The notes: generated by a model not told the origin, from the sequence alone. A stretch of DNA of 64,000 bases from Mikania micrantha (GCA_009363875.1 CM018695.1:43997150-44061149); one strand, 5' to 3'; counted from the stretch's first letter, positions 22,527-34,683 are shown. Numbers and translations: made by a program.

Positions 22527-24619
22527 TCCCCTGGAACTAATCTGAGTTGTTGTTGTATGTGTGCTTGTGTGTAATGTACCAGCCTCAGAGCTGGAGGTTT
22601 GTTAAACCTATGGTACCATCTACATTACCGTCGTTTGACCCGTGTCAACTAATGGTAAATGACTCTGATGTATGTTGTTCGAGAATTTCTCAGCGAATTC
22701 CTGATGTGATGTTGTGTGGACACATGTCCTAGTGAATTACCCTAGACAAATACCATACAAAAATGTCGTTTGTTTGATGGGGGATTCCCATGAAAATGAT
22801 GGTATTCGATTGAGCGCTACACAATTCCATGACTTGTGTCTATTTACCTCTTGGTTGGGAACAAAGCCTCGAACTTTCGTGGTCAACGGACATCTCCTCG
22901 ATGATTTGTGTTTTGAACACTCGAAACTGGTTTGTTGCTGTTGTCTGATGAAAAGTTAAATGGAGCGATGAACACTCAGTAAAAGTAATTGAAAAGACTC
23001 TTATACGTATAACATTCGTATAAGAGGGTGAAGGTTGATCCTTTTATTGAAATTATTTGAAAATAACTCTTATTCGTTGATCACTCGAATAAGAGGTTCA
23101 TGTTCTCAGCCCCAAATGATTTGGAAGTAAGAAAAATTGAAAACAATGTGCCTGTGAACTCACCTGAGGTCTTGGGTCGTCGATGCACTCACCCGGTATG
23201 TTCTCTCGGTTTGAATCCTATGTTAAATACTAGCTAGCTAGGTGTTAGGTGATTATGTGTTCTGTTTCTTGATGTGATTTTGGAAAATGTGTTTTAATTG
23301 GTTTTAGTTTGATTATATTTAAGATCGGGTCTAAGGCTCAGTTCTATCGATACAACTGTGTAAGATAGAACTTTCAACACTTAGCCGTTTTGGGCTGTTC
23401 TTGGTGCGAACGAGTGGTTGGTTGGAACAGCTCGCATTCACACGAAAGGAGTAATGCGAATGCATACACTCCTCCTTGTCATCTGTTCATGCGAACGGGT
23501 CTTCATTAGTATGGTCCTTTTCATCCGTTCATGCGAATGGGTCTTCATTCGTATGGTTGTTCCACATGAAGGATCCTAGGTCGTTCATGTGGTTGCTCGT
23601 TCGTCTGGCAGCTCGTTCGTGTGACTCTTCTTCACGAACGAGGCTTCTCGTTCGCACGAATGAGCCCTTCGTATGGCTCATTCGCCTGCAAGTTCACCAA
23701 GAACGCCTTTTTTGAATCGGTGGTTGTTTTTAGTGTTTTTATAGTCGAAATTAATGGTAAATCGTTTTGGAGTGTTTTGGTCCAAAGGATCGGTGCTAAT
23801 ACTTACTGTGGAGCTCGTAATTGACCGAAATGTGATGAAAAGGGTTGAAATCTTGAAATGGAGGTGTTGGGGTTGAAATACACAAAATTTGGACAGTGGA
23901 ATGGTCCGATTTCGCATGGAAATGGCCGAAAAATCGAGTGGCTGAGTGTGGGGTTCGGTTGAGAGAGTTGGGTGAAAGATGGGTTTGAAAAACGTAAGTG
24001 TTGCTTTTATAGCTGTGTTGTCACACGAATCAGCCGTTCGTACAAATGGATCTCATTCGTGCGAACGAGATGTGGCTATAAAGCTTCACGAATTAGAATA
24101 GTTCGTACGAATGAGAGTCCATTCGTACGAACGGTTGTGTGTTTTAAAATTTTGATTGTTAATTAAATTGTTTTGGTGGGATTCTATTTAAAATTGTTAT
24201 TATTTTACGTCAACGTTAAAGACTCATGCTGACATCTGTATGAATCGTCACCCATACAAACGACACGTTATATTTAACTGCTGACATTTTTTGATACTGT
24301 AAGGATTTCATTTGGGGTATCCAAATCTAACAACGTATCCACATGGATCATCACCCATGTCGATACCTCGTTGGATCGATACTCCAAATGTTACCCATTT
24401 AGGCTTTGTTCATTGTTTTCCTTCACATGTTGTTTTTCTTTTCTTCTAATTCAAGTTCATGTGATTAAGTGGATTTTCCTAACTGTTTTAGGAGAATCCG
24501 TGTATTTTTATTGTCGTTTATTATTGTTGCCTTCGCTCTCATAACACTATGTCTTACACTGTGATTGTGTACACCCTTGGATTTCCGACTGATGGTTGCT
24601 CGGATGCCGGTCGTCACAG
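22527..24619 (-). repeat. gypsy LTR, minus strand, 3'-truncated
   Basis: This is the reverse complement of most of the solo LTR at 60012-62451. Shared blocks include GTACCAGCCTCAG...GGTACCATCTAC near 22577-22625 and TTTTTCGGCCATTTCCATGCGAAATCGG (minus) near 23905-23930. A TATAAAAG box on the minus strand near 24010 precedes the leader. The minus-strand 5' end is at 24619 (TGTGACGACCGGCATCC). The other end stops at about 22527, next to an opposite-orientation pol fragment. Palindromic TTCGTACGAA/ATTCGCACGAAT words are dense at 23400-24135. Confidence 0.7.
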
Positions 24620-24883
24620 TTTCAATCTTTGCTCAATCAACCTCAAGCCCAGCATCTAAAATCTAATTCCCTAAAACAACACCCTCTATCAACATGAAAT
24701 GACATTTCTCCCAATTCAACATTAACTTCTCTTCTCACACCTAGGTAACATTTTCCTCAAATCTTCTATACAATGATCAAAGGATCTTCCAAAAACTTAA
24801 AAGTCATCCATTAACACATACATGGAGTCCAAGATCATATCAAGGAAAATAGACACCATACATCGTTGAAATGTGGCAGGGGC
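24620..24883 (-). pseudogene. Athila/Tat-type gypsy RT, downstream half
   Basis: On the minus strand the sequence encodes ATFQRC, MVSIFLDMI, YVLMDDF (the catalytic DD), FGRSFDHC, LNWEKCHFM, EGVVLGN and a decayed VD-AKIET block. These are the consecutive RT motifs of Athila/Tat elements. Several stops are present. It continues the RT piece at 29708-29985; the two halves are separated by the insertion 24884-29707. Confidence 0.75.
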
Positions 24884-25518
24884 TGGGTTTTTCAAAACTC
24901 TCGGAGCTTGGATTCGACTCACAGCTTGTTCGGAAAAAGGTTGGATAAAGCTCAGCTAGGATAAAGCTTGATTGCAACCATTCTGGCACCTTATGTAACC
25001 GAGCTGAGTCCGAGCCTAGGTTGTCTCAGTTCATACCTTGCACGTAGCTTGGCCCATTGTCACACCCCGAGCCGGCGAGCTGGATCGACTGTCCCGTCGG
25101 GTGGAAAGTTCTCGGGGTGCGATATCGTTGTGATAATCGAGATGATCAGATTGTTTGCATAGCACATGATGAATGATGAGAAATGGTAACATGACATATG
25201 ATATAGAATTACAAAGTTAAATTACATTGTTATGTTCATAATTTAACTAAGTAAATCTATCCAAATAGAATCATTGAGTTAAGTTGATTCACTGTTTTGT
25301 CATTTCAAAATATGCTCATCACAAAATGAAGCTAGGTCTTCTAAAAGTCCACTAGCTTAAGTCTTGAATGCTGGTGACTAGACCTGTTCGTCACTTGAGA
25401 AAACATGCATTTAAACAAAGTCAACACTAGGTTGGTGAGTTCATAAGTTTAGTAATTGAAAAGCATTGGCTTGTTAACATTTATGCACACAATGTCATAC
25501 AAGTGTAATGTTAGTATT

Positions 25519-26010
25519 TGATTCACCCGTCTCACCCAATGGTCTCTCCATAGTTATATTTACAAGTGATATTTCATTCTATCAAGCATGCTTATATATA
25601 GGGCATACGAAAGGGTCGAGCCTACAACCCGCCCAGACGCCTTCCCACCACATGCTCAATAGAATTCAACACCACGTGCAGTACAACTATAGCTTCCCAT
25701 TCACCTTTCCCTTGTGTTCAACCCGTCTGATATACTCCCTATAACTTTGTTCATTTTCCCGTGTGTTAGTCATAACCGAAATGTTTCACCAAAGTCTTGT
25801 TGATAACTATCTGATTTGTCTCTCACGATGGCCTCTCCATAGTTATACTACAAACAATGTTTCGCCCTATCAAGCATGCTTATTTATAGGGCATACGAAA
25901 GGGTCGAGCCCAACCCGCCCAGACGCCATCCCACCACATGCTCAACAGGATTTAACACTACTTGTATTACAACCATGGATATCCATCTATTCTCACATGG
26001 TTCCACCTTG
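25519..26010. repeat. ~255-bp tandem duplication with two hairpin modules
   Basis: Two copies (about 25519-25755 and 25775-26010) share CTATCAAGCATGCTTAT, then TATAGGGCATACGAAAGGGT, a GCC-rich stretch and CCCACCACATGCTCAA. Each is a GGGCATACG hairpin module whose stem is GCATG/CATGC. The similar short frames in both are side effects of the repeat. Confidence 0.75.
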
Positions 26011-26014
26011 TCTC

Positions 26015-26385
26015 ATCGTATAGTCTTACATAGTCTCATATAGGCTCATATAGTCCTATGTAGTCTCATCACATAGTCTCGTATAGTCTCATATAGTCTC
26101 ATCACGTAGTCTCATATAGTCACATATAGTCTCATATAGTCTCAACACATAGTCTCATATGGTCGCACTTAGTCTCATCACATAGTCTCATGTAGTCTCA
26201 TATAGTCTCATATAGCCTCATCACATAGTCTCATATAGTCTCATCACCTAGTCTCATATAGTCACACATAGTCTCATCACATAGTCTCATGTAGTCTCAT
26301 ATAGCCTCGTCACATAGTCTCATATAGTCTCATATAGTCCCATTACCTAGTCTCATATAGTCTCACACCGTCTCATATAAGTATG
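26015..26385. repeat. CATATAGTCT minisatellite-like tract
   Basis: Degenerate tandem repetition of CATATAGTCT and CATCACATAGTCT units, roughly thirty copies, inside the minus-strand LTR. Confidence 0.9.
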
Positions 26386-27654
26386 CTCCCTATTCACGTA
26401 GTCACACAATCACATAGTTCCATATAATAAACATAGTGTTATAAGATCCATTCTTAACGCAGTTATATTACTCATCACATTGATGATATCAGGAACTTAC
26501 GTTGTTATGATATCATTATAGGCAGGTCATAATCATGAAATGAACAAAATGCTAGGAACTCTAGTATTCAACCTTTTATTATAAGATCATGTCTTATAAT
26601 GCAATATTAATATGTACGGGGAATGACATCTTGAAACTAGGTTATCATAATGTCATCCTTGATATCGCATATATTAGTCTCATATATTGTATTGGTGTTA
26701 TGTATTCCTCTGTAATTGTAACAACGTGTTATATGAACTCGTCTTATGAAACGGCGTTAATAATTGTGACGAATGATATCATCATCATGAAAGCATATTA
26801 TCATGATTATCATTCTTGTTGTTATTTGTAATTGTCTCAAGTCATCTCCTGATTACTCATTGTATGAATAATAAAGTATTATAAGATTTAATCTTATAAT
26901 TATATTATCCCCTTGTATTGATGAACTCATGATGTTATATTATCATAGATCATCTTAGGCATTTAAGATAAGTCATTCCCACCCAAACATACATATAATG
27001 ATAAGCGATAATAAAGATAGACAATATTATCTAAATCATAAAATAAGCAATATGTTGTACTAAAGCTTTTAAGTAAATAAAAGATTTAGCATGTGTCTCA
27101 GCCCCGAGAGTTAAAATCAGTTAAGATTTGAAAAAGGGCGTATGAACTCACCTTATGTTTGAAGTGGTTGACTTAGCTTAAATGAAGAATGCACGCGCTC
27201 TTGATGGGACTTGAGTTTGTTTTCACGATCCTGTATTGATTTCATGTTTGTTGTAATTTATAAGTCGTAGAAATTTGTGTACGTGTACGTGTTATCCCTA
27301 ACTTTATTATTATCCGGAAGTTTCGGTCTTTATTCGGCCCTGATTCGTTCTTGATACTTTCAAGCTTTATTATGATGTGTTCATTTCTTGAAATTTCAGG
27401 ATCTTTGCATGGCAACTTACGTGTTAACTCAGGTTCCTAGTTTAAAGTTACTTGTTCTTGTTAGATTCAAAATAATTTACTTTATAATGAATAACTAATC
27501 ATGCCATTATACTTGAAATCCTATAGTTTTACGTTTTGTGTATGCATTAGAACTTCAATTCTACCACCTTTATAATAAAATAAGATTAGTATTTGAGTCT
27601 ATGCACTTTTCACATGATCATTGATTTTATGTGTTAGATTAAACCTTAACTATG

Positions 27655-28170
27655 TGGGCCTAAAACCAATTTGGGCCGAAGATATCACTTGGGCCGAATG
27701 TTATGTGTTTTAAATTATTCACATGGGCCAAATGAATAAAATTGGGCCGATTAAGTGTTGTTGGGCTGATGATGTGGGCCGAAGGAAGTGCTGCTGGGCC
27801 AAGGAAATCTGTTGGGCCTGAAACAGCCTCCTGGGCCAAAACAGTGGTAATGGGCTGCATGAGTTGTGTGGCTAAGATACTGGGCCTACTGAACTGTGTT
27901 TGGGCCAATTGTATGCAGTTGGTCGAATGTGGTTGTCTCATGGTTAGGCCGACTGGGGATGGAGCTCGAATGAAGATGTTAACCCACGAATGGCTCTCGA
28001 ACGGTGGCGACAGAATGACTGCTCAATGGGCCCCTGCCGACCGAATGAGGTGGTGTGTAGGCCGAAAGAATGGCCCTATGGCGACTGACTTCATACCAAG
28101 AGAATGAAGGCCATTCAGCCATGGCTCCTTCGGCCATGGGCCTTTCGGCCGCCTGAGTTCTCCTTCGGTC
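27655..28170. repeat. TGGGCC/GGCCGAA motif array in LTR
   Basis: TGGGCC occurs more than ten times between 27655 and 27905, then passes into GGCCGAA/TTCGGCC words to 28170. It lies downstream (minus sense) of the LTR TATA box. TGGGCC is also the core of plant site-II (TCP-type) promoter elements. Confidence 0.7.
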
Positions 28171-29707
28171 GCAACAAGAGCCGCGGCTAGAACCGCCCCC
28201 AAATCAAGGTTTCCATGTAGTTTTCGAAGGGGTGTAGGTTAGAACTTGTTCTTGTGGTCGTAGGGTCTAAAATAGGAGGTGGTTAACCGGTTTGGGTTGA
28301 TGGTATAACAAAGGGTTCGAAAACCCTAATTTTCGGAAGGTTTGCAGTTTCATACCTCAAATTTCGACGGATTTGGCTTTAGATCGGTTGTACTTTCGTG
28401 TAGAGGAGATCACAAGCTTCGATTTGGTCCAAAGATGGATGGATTTGGCTAAAAAAATGAGAGAGATCTTGAAGGTTGAAGTTCCAAAATCTAGAGAGAG
28501 AGTGTAGCTGGAAATTGGTATTTTAGAGAGAGAAAGGGAAGAGGGAAATGAGTAGGTTGAACTCATTGGTATTTATACCCCGAGTGAGTTCGGGTTCGTT
28601 TTTGTTGCCCGGTTCGTGTTTTCGCTGCGTTTCCCGAACGTAATGCGAATTTTATGCGTCTTAATTAAAAGAGTTTCTTTTAATTTATTTCTGATGAGTT
28701 TCAAAATTGTAAAACATAAAATGTTATATTTTCTTAAATTTATTATCGTTCGTGTCGTTTTCGTTTCGTCAGATCGCGTCACCATCGCGCGTATTCGTTC
28801 ACCCGAACGAACACGACAATGGTTTGGCATTCTGACTTTTGTTTTCTACCTTTCGGTCATTATTTCAGAACGTTAAACTCACAGATATGTTTGTGGGAAT
28901 CGTCACCCACACAAACACACTATCAGTTCGTTATTCTAAAATAACACTGCAATTGTGTTTGAATTGTGTTTCCTCACTGACGGACTCAACTAACTTCCTG
29001 TTTTCACATTGTTTTGGCACTGATTTGCCGGCCATCTGATTCCTGTCATCTATGGATATCAGATCGCAACCGCCATGTTTTTCTTATTTACTTGCACACC
29101 GTTGCATATCTTGATTCGTTGTATTAATTGTACTTAGGTTTTCACCGAAATACATACAACTATTGATTATCGTGAGTTGTTGTACTTACAGTATTTAAGT
29201 TTTCACATAAATACGTACAACTGTTTCTTGTTTTCTAAGTGATGTTGTTACACACTGTTTGCATCTTGTATTCACACACAGTGAATAGTGAAAGTACACA
29301 CACCGTACGGACTTGCCGGATGATGAGGTACTGGATGTCACACTCGTAGCCTTGACTAGTTTGTACAACATGTTATACCAAAATATAAAAATGCAGTGTT
29401 GCTTTTAATAATAACTATACTTTAGTATCGTATTTGTAATTTTTTTGAAAAAATAATAATAAAAAAGTAAAATAAAATGTGATTTAGAGGCTCTAAGTTG
29501 CATAATCGCTTCCTAAAATCAAAATTATGTGAAAACCAAGCCAAAAACGAACCGAGCCGAACTGGATCCGTTAAAAACAAGCCGAATAAAAGCCAATATT
29601 TCAGGCTCGGTTTACAATCTAAGCTGAGCCGAGCTAGGATCGGTTTAAAACCGATCCGAGTCTGTGTTTGCCCTGGGCTCGATTGGCTAGATTCATGAAA
29701 TCACTTA

Positions 29708-29985
29708 GGCAGGGGCATTGCACAGTCCAAAGGGTATTTGCCTATACGCGAATGTGTCGTAAGGACGTGTGAATGCCGTCTTCTCTTGATCTTCAAGAGC
29801 AATAAGAATATTGAAGTAACAAGAAAAACCATGCAAGAAACAATAGAACATCCTGCTCGACAATCTCTCTATCATGAGAACCCATAGGGTCACGCATAAA
29901 TGGCAATTTGCCCCATGAGTTTCTCATGCACATAAGATGAGGAGTGTCCTTGGTATGCTCATTATGCGAATTATCTTGCATGCGA
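29708..29985 (-). pseudogene. Athila/Tat-type gypsy RT, upstream half
   Basis: The minus strand encodes FLHGFSCYF, IALEDQEKTAFT, PYDTFAYRQIPFGLCNAPA, the RT palm blocks just before the catalytic loop. The frame breaks at 29707, where the insertion begins, and resumes at 24883. Confidence 0.8.
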
Positions 29986-30140
29986 GATTGTGTTGAAAGG
30001 CTTGATGCATCAACAAAAGAAGTGGTTCTTTCTGATGTCAGGTATTACCTGCGGATGGATGCCTATTTTTTTAGAGTCGAGGCGGATCAGATTGTACATA
30101 GGTGCATGTATGGAGGTGACACATATAACCTCTAGGGTTT
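29948..30140 (+). pseudogene. Athila/Tat integrase N-terminal scrap, opposite strand
   Basis: The plus strand reads WYAHYANYLA, EIVLKGLMHQQKKWFF and, after a frame slip, SDVRYYL...ADQIVHRCM. This is the segment that leads into the Athila/Tat integrase zinc finger. It directly abuts the minus-strand RT piece, so the element has been internally inverted or rearranged. Confidence 0.65.
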
Positions 30141-30864
30141 TGGTAATAAAATCGTATCAAAGTTGTTATAAACCAAAGTTATGGACTATTTTTAATTTTT
30201 AGTTCATAAAAATTAAAAATATTAATTATAATTATATCTAAATATACTAAGTATATAAAAATTAAATGTTATTAAAACTTAATAAACATAAGTTAAATAA
30301 TTCATTCTTTTACAAAATTGTGGTATATGGATATACATGCATACAAGCAATAAAACAAAACTATTGTTATTATATATTTTATATAAAAGATTTTACATAC
30401 TTATGTATGCATATACAAATGAGTATGAACACAAACAATTATAAGACTTGTATTATATATAGAGAGAGAGAGTAATGATCAAATAAGAAGAGATTTTTTC
30501 CTGAAAAGAATAAGAACAAATATAATTTTGACATATGATATGATAATTCAGATATAACATCTTATTTTTAGACTAGATTTTTATTCTTTTGTACTAAATT
30601 CTTTTTTATACTGGATTTTTGTGCTTTTTATATTTTTGTTTTTGTATTATATTTTTATTATTTTGTACTGGGTTATTATTTTTATGTGCTAGATTTTTTG
30701 ATTGTTGTACTGAATTTTTCATAGTGGATTTTGGTTTCTTTTAATTGATTTTTTTAAATTTTTTTATTGGATTTTTGTTTTATTATTTTTAGCACGTCAC
30801 ATGTCAAACTGCAATTGATCCCTATTCTTCTTGGGCAAAAATCTCATCTTAGTGGATCCAACCC
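30141..30864. other. AT-rich spacer
   Basis: Very AT-rich. Bases 30540-30790 hold T-rich words of the form TGGATTTTTG / TACTGGATTTTT repeated irregularly. No gene or element is recognised. Confidence 0.5.
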
Positions 30865-31137
30865 TTATATATGTATGTATGTGAGTGTATGTATGTGTGT
30901 GTGTGCATATGTATGTATGTATGTATGTATGTATGTGTGTGTATGTGTGTATGTACATACGTATGTATGTATGCAAGTATGTATGCATGCATCGATGCAT
31001 GCTTGCATGCATGTGTGTATGTGTGTGTCTGTATGTGTGTGTGCAAATGTATGTTTGTGTGTGTGTATGTATGTATGTATGTATGTATGTATGTATGTAT
31101 GTATATGTGTATGTGTGTATGTATGTTTGTCTGTCTG
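30865..31137. repeat. (TATG)n microsatellite
   Basis: About 270 bp of GTATG/TGTGTATG repeats, ending at the first recognisable base of the next LTR. All the Cys/Tyr/Val or His/Thr/Tyr frames across it are repeat artefacts. Confidence 0.95.
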
Positions 31138-33263
31138 TAACATGAGCACATGTGGTCTTTCTTGAAATCCATGTTGATTTGATGATTGTAATTATTCCAG
31201 GTTGATAGTATGCAAGAAATGATGAACGTAGGCGAAAATCGTGCGCGAAACGGAGTTACGGATTGTCCAGAATCGCGAAACGAAGAAAATTCAAAAATTT
31301 GAGAAAAATTCACTCTAGGCGGTACGCCTAGCAGGAGAAAATGACTACAGGCTGTACGCCTGGAGGTAATGAAAAAATGTGGGACATGGCCATCCGCGAG
31401 GTACGCCCCGGGTGAGAAGCTGGGCTGGGGTGGTACGCCTGGCTTGGTTTGAGGCGGTGGATCGGGTTAAAAGATCAGATTGCATGGAAAACGTTGAAGT
31501 TTCTTTTTTTCTAGATCTTGTACGCTCAAAACTCTTACCAGATCATATTTTCACCATCCAAATCTCATTTCGAAGCCCTTTAATCGCCTGGATCGTACCA
31601 CGGAACGTTTCTGCAAGCCCTGATCGTCGTTTTACACTCAGAACTCCATCAGATCAGGTAATGGTTCGTTTTAACCTTTTAGCTTGATAATGATTGATTA
31701 GATCTTGATTTTGAACGTAATGATATAGTTAGGGTTGTTGATTATTGCCTAGATGATGGCTAGGATTGATTATAAACGAAGAACACGATTTTTTAACGGG
31801 TAAATCCTTGTTTTGATCCGTTTTAATGCCCGGTTTGCATGAAATCTTAACTATGATTATAATGGTTTAAACCATTTGATTGTGACAATGTAGGTGATTA
31901 GTTTGATTAATCTTTGAAATGCAAGGTTAACTCCAAGTGTTTCAAACTAATCACAATCATTAACATACTTATTGGAACGATTATCTGATGTTTATGGTAA
32001 CAGTCATATTAGTATGTTAAACATGGTTATTAAACCTATTCTAATGCTACATTGTGGTTTTTCAAGATATTTGGGTAATCAATAACATGGATTGATCATT
32101 TCCTAAGCCATTAATTTGTCTAGAAATTGTTTTAGCATTATAATCAACAACAATAACTATTTGATTAATCCTAGATTATTCTGATTAATCAAGGGTGTCA
32201 TCAATCTTGTATTAGGAATTTAATTCAGTGTAGGTTCCTTTATTATCATACATTGTATGATACAACATGAAATTAAAAAATTAAATACTTAATATCAGTT
32301 TGATGACCGTTAAGACAATGTCTTTGACATTGGACGTTCAGAAAGATCTAATCAGTAACTTAAAACATAAATAACTCATGAAACATAAATAAATGCAGAA
32401 TCACTTTATTACTATGATTTGTGTGACATTCTGCTACTTGTGAGTTATCAGATGAGTTTCTTACAACCCCTTTTCTTTTTAATCTTTTACAAACGTCGGG
32501 GTAGCACTGTGGAACTCTTCAGAACTATATGATATGTGTCACTGTTATCTACGTCATTTCATGAGATTTGTTGAGAACTTGTGGATTCCATGGGATTTTT
32601 CTTGTAGAACAGAACCCTATCACAGAACTTATAACTCTTCATTTCCGAACTGTATCTAGTGAACCCATGTGGGGCCGAACAGAAAACAGTGATAGCACTA
32701 TCGGCTGACAACCCATTTGCCGGGAGCGTGCAACTCCCCTTGGTGTAAATGTTTGTTATCTGTTTCTAGAACTTCTTAATGTAGTGATAGACATTAAGAC
32801 AATGAGGCACCAAGATATGTACCGATGGGTAGTATCTTTATAGAACAGAACTGAAAAGCCCGAAAGGAACTAGATACTGGTCCCATTGTTATCTTGAACT
32901 GAACATTGTGAGAACTTGTATTGCATATCATATTATTGAACATGAACTTTACGAACTCACCAGCTTTGTGCTGACGTTTTAAACTTAATGTTTTTGCAGG
33001 GAGACAGTGACTGCTGGGTGAGGATGCATTTTATATGTAATTGTAATTAAATAAGTTAGTCATGTAATAAACTTAGTTTGTAAACTGTACTGTTGACTGT
33101 AATGACAATCCTTGTAATATGTTTATGTTAAGTTAATCTGTGTGCTATAATATCGGATCAAGTAAGTCACACCTCATCTCTGAGACATCAACACTATGCT
33201 TCCGCAACCTTCTCAAAGTGACGAATGACATCATCTTAGGTGACGAGAGGTGGGGATGTGATA
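31138..33263 (+). repeat. 5' LTR of the decayed Tekay element
   Basis: Homologous along its length to 39994-42034 plus 45329-45373. The shared blocks begin at ATGTGGTC.TTCTTGAAATCC and run to the CACACCTCATCTCT region. It ends TGTGATA, 3 bp before the primer site. Its 5' TGTGACAATTGCAG terminus (seen at 39994) is replaced by the TATG microsatellite. A GTACGCC(T) array lies at 31319-31450. Near the 3' end, GAACTCACCAGC...TTTTTGCAG resembles a splice acceptor. Confidence 0.85.
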
Positions 33264-33266
33264 GGG

Positions 33267-33279
33267 TGGTATCAGAGCC
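33267..33279 (+). promoter_or_regulatory. primer-binding site, iMet-tRNA type
   Basis: TGGTATCAGAGCC, 3 bp after the LTR end; a perfect match to the usual gypsy primer site. Confidence 0.9.
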
Positions 33280-33641
33280 ACATGCTATAGAATTTAGGTA
33301 GACTTAGAAACCTAGACTATAACCATTGGCTCGAATAGTGACACAGAGAGCACCAAACATAACTAATGAACAAAACTTGTTTTGAATTAAGCCAGGATAA
33401 TCAGGTGGTACGAATTCCAGTTATGAGTGGCCAGCATAATTGAAATTCGCAACACGTGTGCGTTCTAGTGAATTTCAATGCAAGCATAACAATAATAACT
33501 ATAAGAACAATAAGAACTATAAGAACTATAAGAACGAATAGTTTCTTTAAGATAGGAAGAGATATCATATCATGTTTATGTTGAATATTATTAGTCGATA
33601 TTTATATCATGGTACTGATTTGAACTTTTGTGTATACAGCG

Positions 33642-34403
33642 ATGGCCAATCAGGGAGAGAGATATATATACCAGCGATTTCCATACGTTATCCTGGACGA
33701 TACACCCAGTTCTAGTTCTGGATCAAATTCAGACCCTTCTGAGGCATCATCAGCCACATCTCACGCAGGACCACAGGTGCCGGCTACACTACCACCACAG
33801 GTAACACACACTCCACCTAGATATCCTCATGTAACGGATGAGGATACATCTGCATGCAGGAGAGAGATTCCACCTCCCCAGACGGTCCCAGTTTGGGATG
33901 GACTCAAACGGATGCGGGGTCAGGCCCGCAAGACGATAGGTCTTCCTCTTAGACGCCAGTTGGCGCCTAGAGACGAGCCCAGTATAATACACGAGGTAGT
34001 AGAGTCTTCACAGCAGGCGGAGCTTAGGGCGCAGCTTCGCCAGGTGACTATAGATCTTCAGGGGACTCGCCTAGAGTTACAGGAGTCTCGTGTTACTATG
34101 AAGGACACTCGTACCACTGTGATGGAGATACTCACCTCTCACTTGATGTTGATGGATCATGTGAGTGCACTGGATGCAGGAACACGAGCCTGGCGGGTTA
34201 TTCATGAGGAGAGGATAAGGATGTCGATGATCCATGTGATGATGGTTGTATTTTGGCAGTATGTTGAGGTTGTGAGGGCGGGAGCTATGAGAGTGATAGA
34301 GGGTGTTAGGATGTTGAGCTTGGAGGCGAGGATGGTAGCATTGGCTATAGTACTGGTAACTATAGCCATCGTGATGGCATGTTTACCGTATTTTCTATGG
34401 TAA
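33642..34403 (+). CDS. pre-gag accessory protein, C-terminal membrane anchor
   Basis: A 253-aa open frame from ATG 33642 between primer site and gag, in the element's sense. The N-terminus holds FPYVILDDT (about residues 13-21) then a Ser-rich tract: a hydrophobic triplet followed by acidic/Ser residues, as in SUMO-interacting motifs. A Pro-rich part follows (about 45-85), then a basic patch (LKRMRGQARK...LRRQ, about 88-110), a coiled-coil-like stretch (about 125-190) and a very hydrophobic end (ALAIVLVTIAIVMACLPYFLW) suited to a tail anchor. No catalytic motif is seen. The frame is intact although gag-pol of the same element is ruined. The protein in the young element at 50936-51562 has the same plan but an acidic tail. 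Extra ORFs upstream of gag are known in plant gypsy elements; the role of this one is unknown. Confidence 0.65.
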   Translation: MANQGERYIYQRFPYVILDDTPSSSSGSNSDPSEASSATSHAGPQVPATLPPQVTHTPPRYPHVTDEDTSACRREIPPPQTVPVWDGLKRMRGQARKTIGLPLRRQLAPRDEPSIIHEVVESSQQAELRAQLRQVTIDLQGTRLELQESRVTMKDTRTTVMEILTSHLMLMDHVSALDAGTRAWRVIHEERIRMSMIHVMMVVFWQYVEVVRAGAMRVIEGVRMLSLEARMVALAIVLVTIAIVMACLPYFLW

Positions 34404-34683
34404 AGTATGATGTGGGTGTGCATGTTTTGGGATCATCATTGTATATACCATCAGTAACAAACGGATAGGTTGAGAGTTGGATGTTTGGGGGATGTTTTTG
34501 GATGTAAAATAGATCCCCGGTATCTAGTTGTAATGTCTTGGTTTCTGGCAGTCTGTATAACAAAACGTTATGGTTGTATAAAACTTATATTATAGTAATA
34601 AAATGGTTGTTTTTGTATATCTATCTGTGTAATGTGTTATGTATGTGATGTATGAACTAAGTATCAATGTCAAACTTGTGTGA

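Larger units (their letters stand above)
25058..29342 (-). repeat. large gypsy LTR (4.3 kb), minus strand, probably solo
   Basis: Minus-strand ends are TGTGACATCC (29342) and CTCGGGGTGTGACA (25058), the Tekay-style termini. Neither a primer site nor pol lies beside it. TATAAATA sits near 28570 (minus) with a CT-rich leader. The conserved ACTCACCAACCTAGTGTTGAC block lies near 25420-25445 (minus). The flanking 5-mers (CCCAT and CTCGT) do not match, so it may have lost its original flanks. Confidence 0.6.
24884..29707. mobile_element. insertion splitting the Athila/Tat RT, 9-bp target duplication
   Basis: GGCAGGGGC occurs at both edges (24875-24883 and 29708-29716), and the RT reading resumes precisely across it. 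The insert has an unclassified outer part (24884-25057 and 29343-29707), rich in GAGCCGAGC-like words, with the LTR 25058-29342 inside it. A 9-bp duplication suits Mutator-type insertion, but no terminal inverted repeats are evident. Confidence 0.6.

Noticed and set aside
26015..26385. CRISPR-like repeat array
   Set aside because: Units are short, degenerate and lack distinct spacers; plant minisatellite-like repeat in an LTR.
27660..28107. Frames on both strands with Gly/Pro/Trp repeats
   Set aside because: They come from the TGGGCC motif array inside an LTR.
30797..31313. Long Cys/Tyr/Val and His/Thr/Tyr open frames on both strands
   Set aside because: They are read-throughs of a TATG/ACAT microsatellite; open in all frames because of the repeat unit, not selection.
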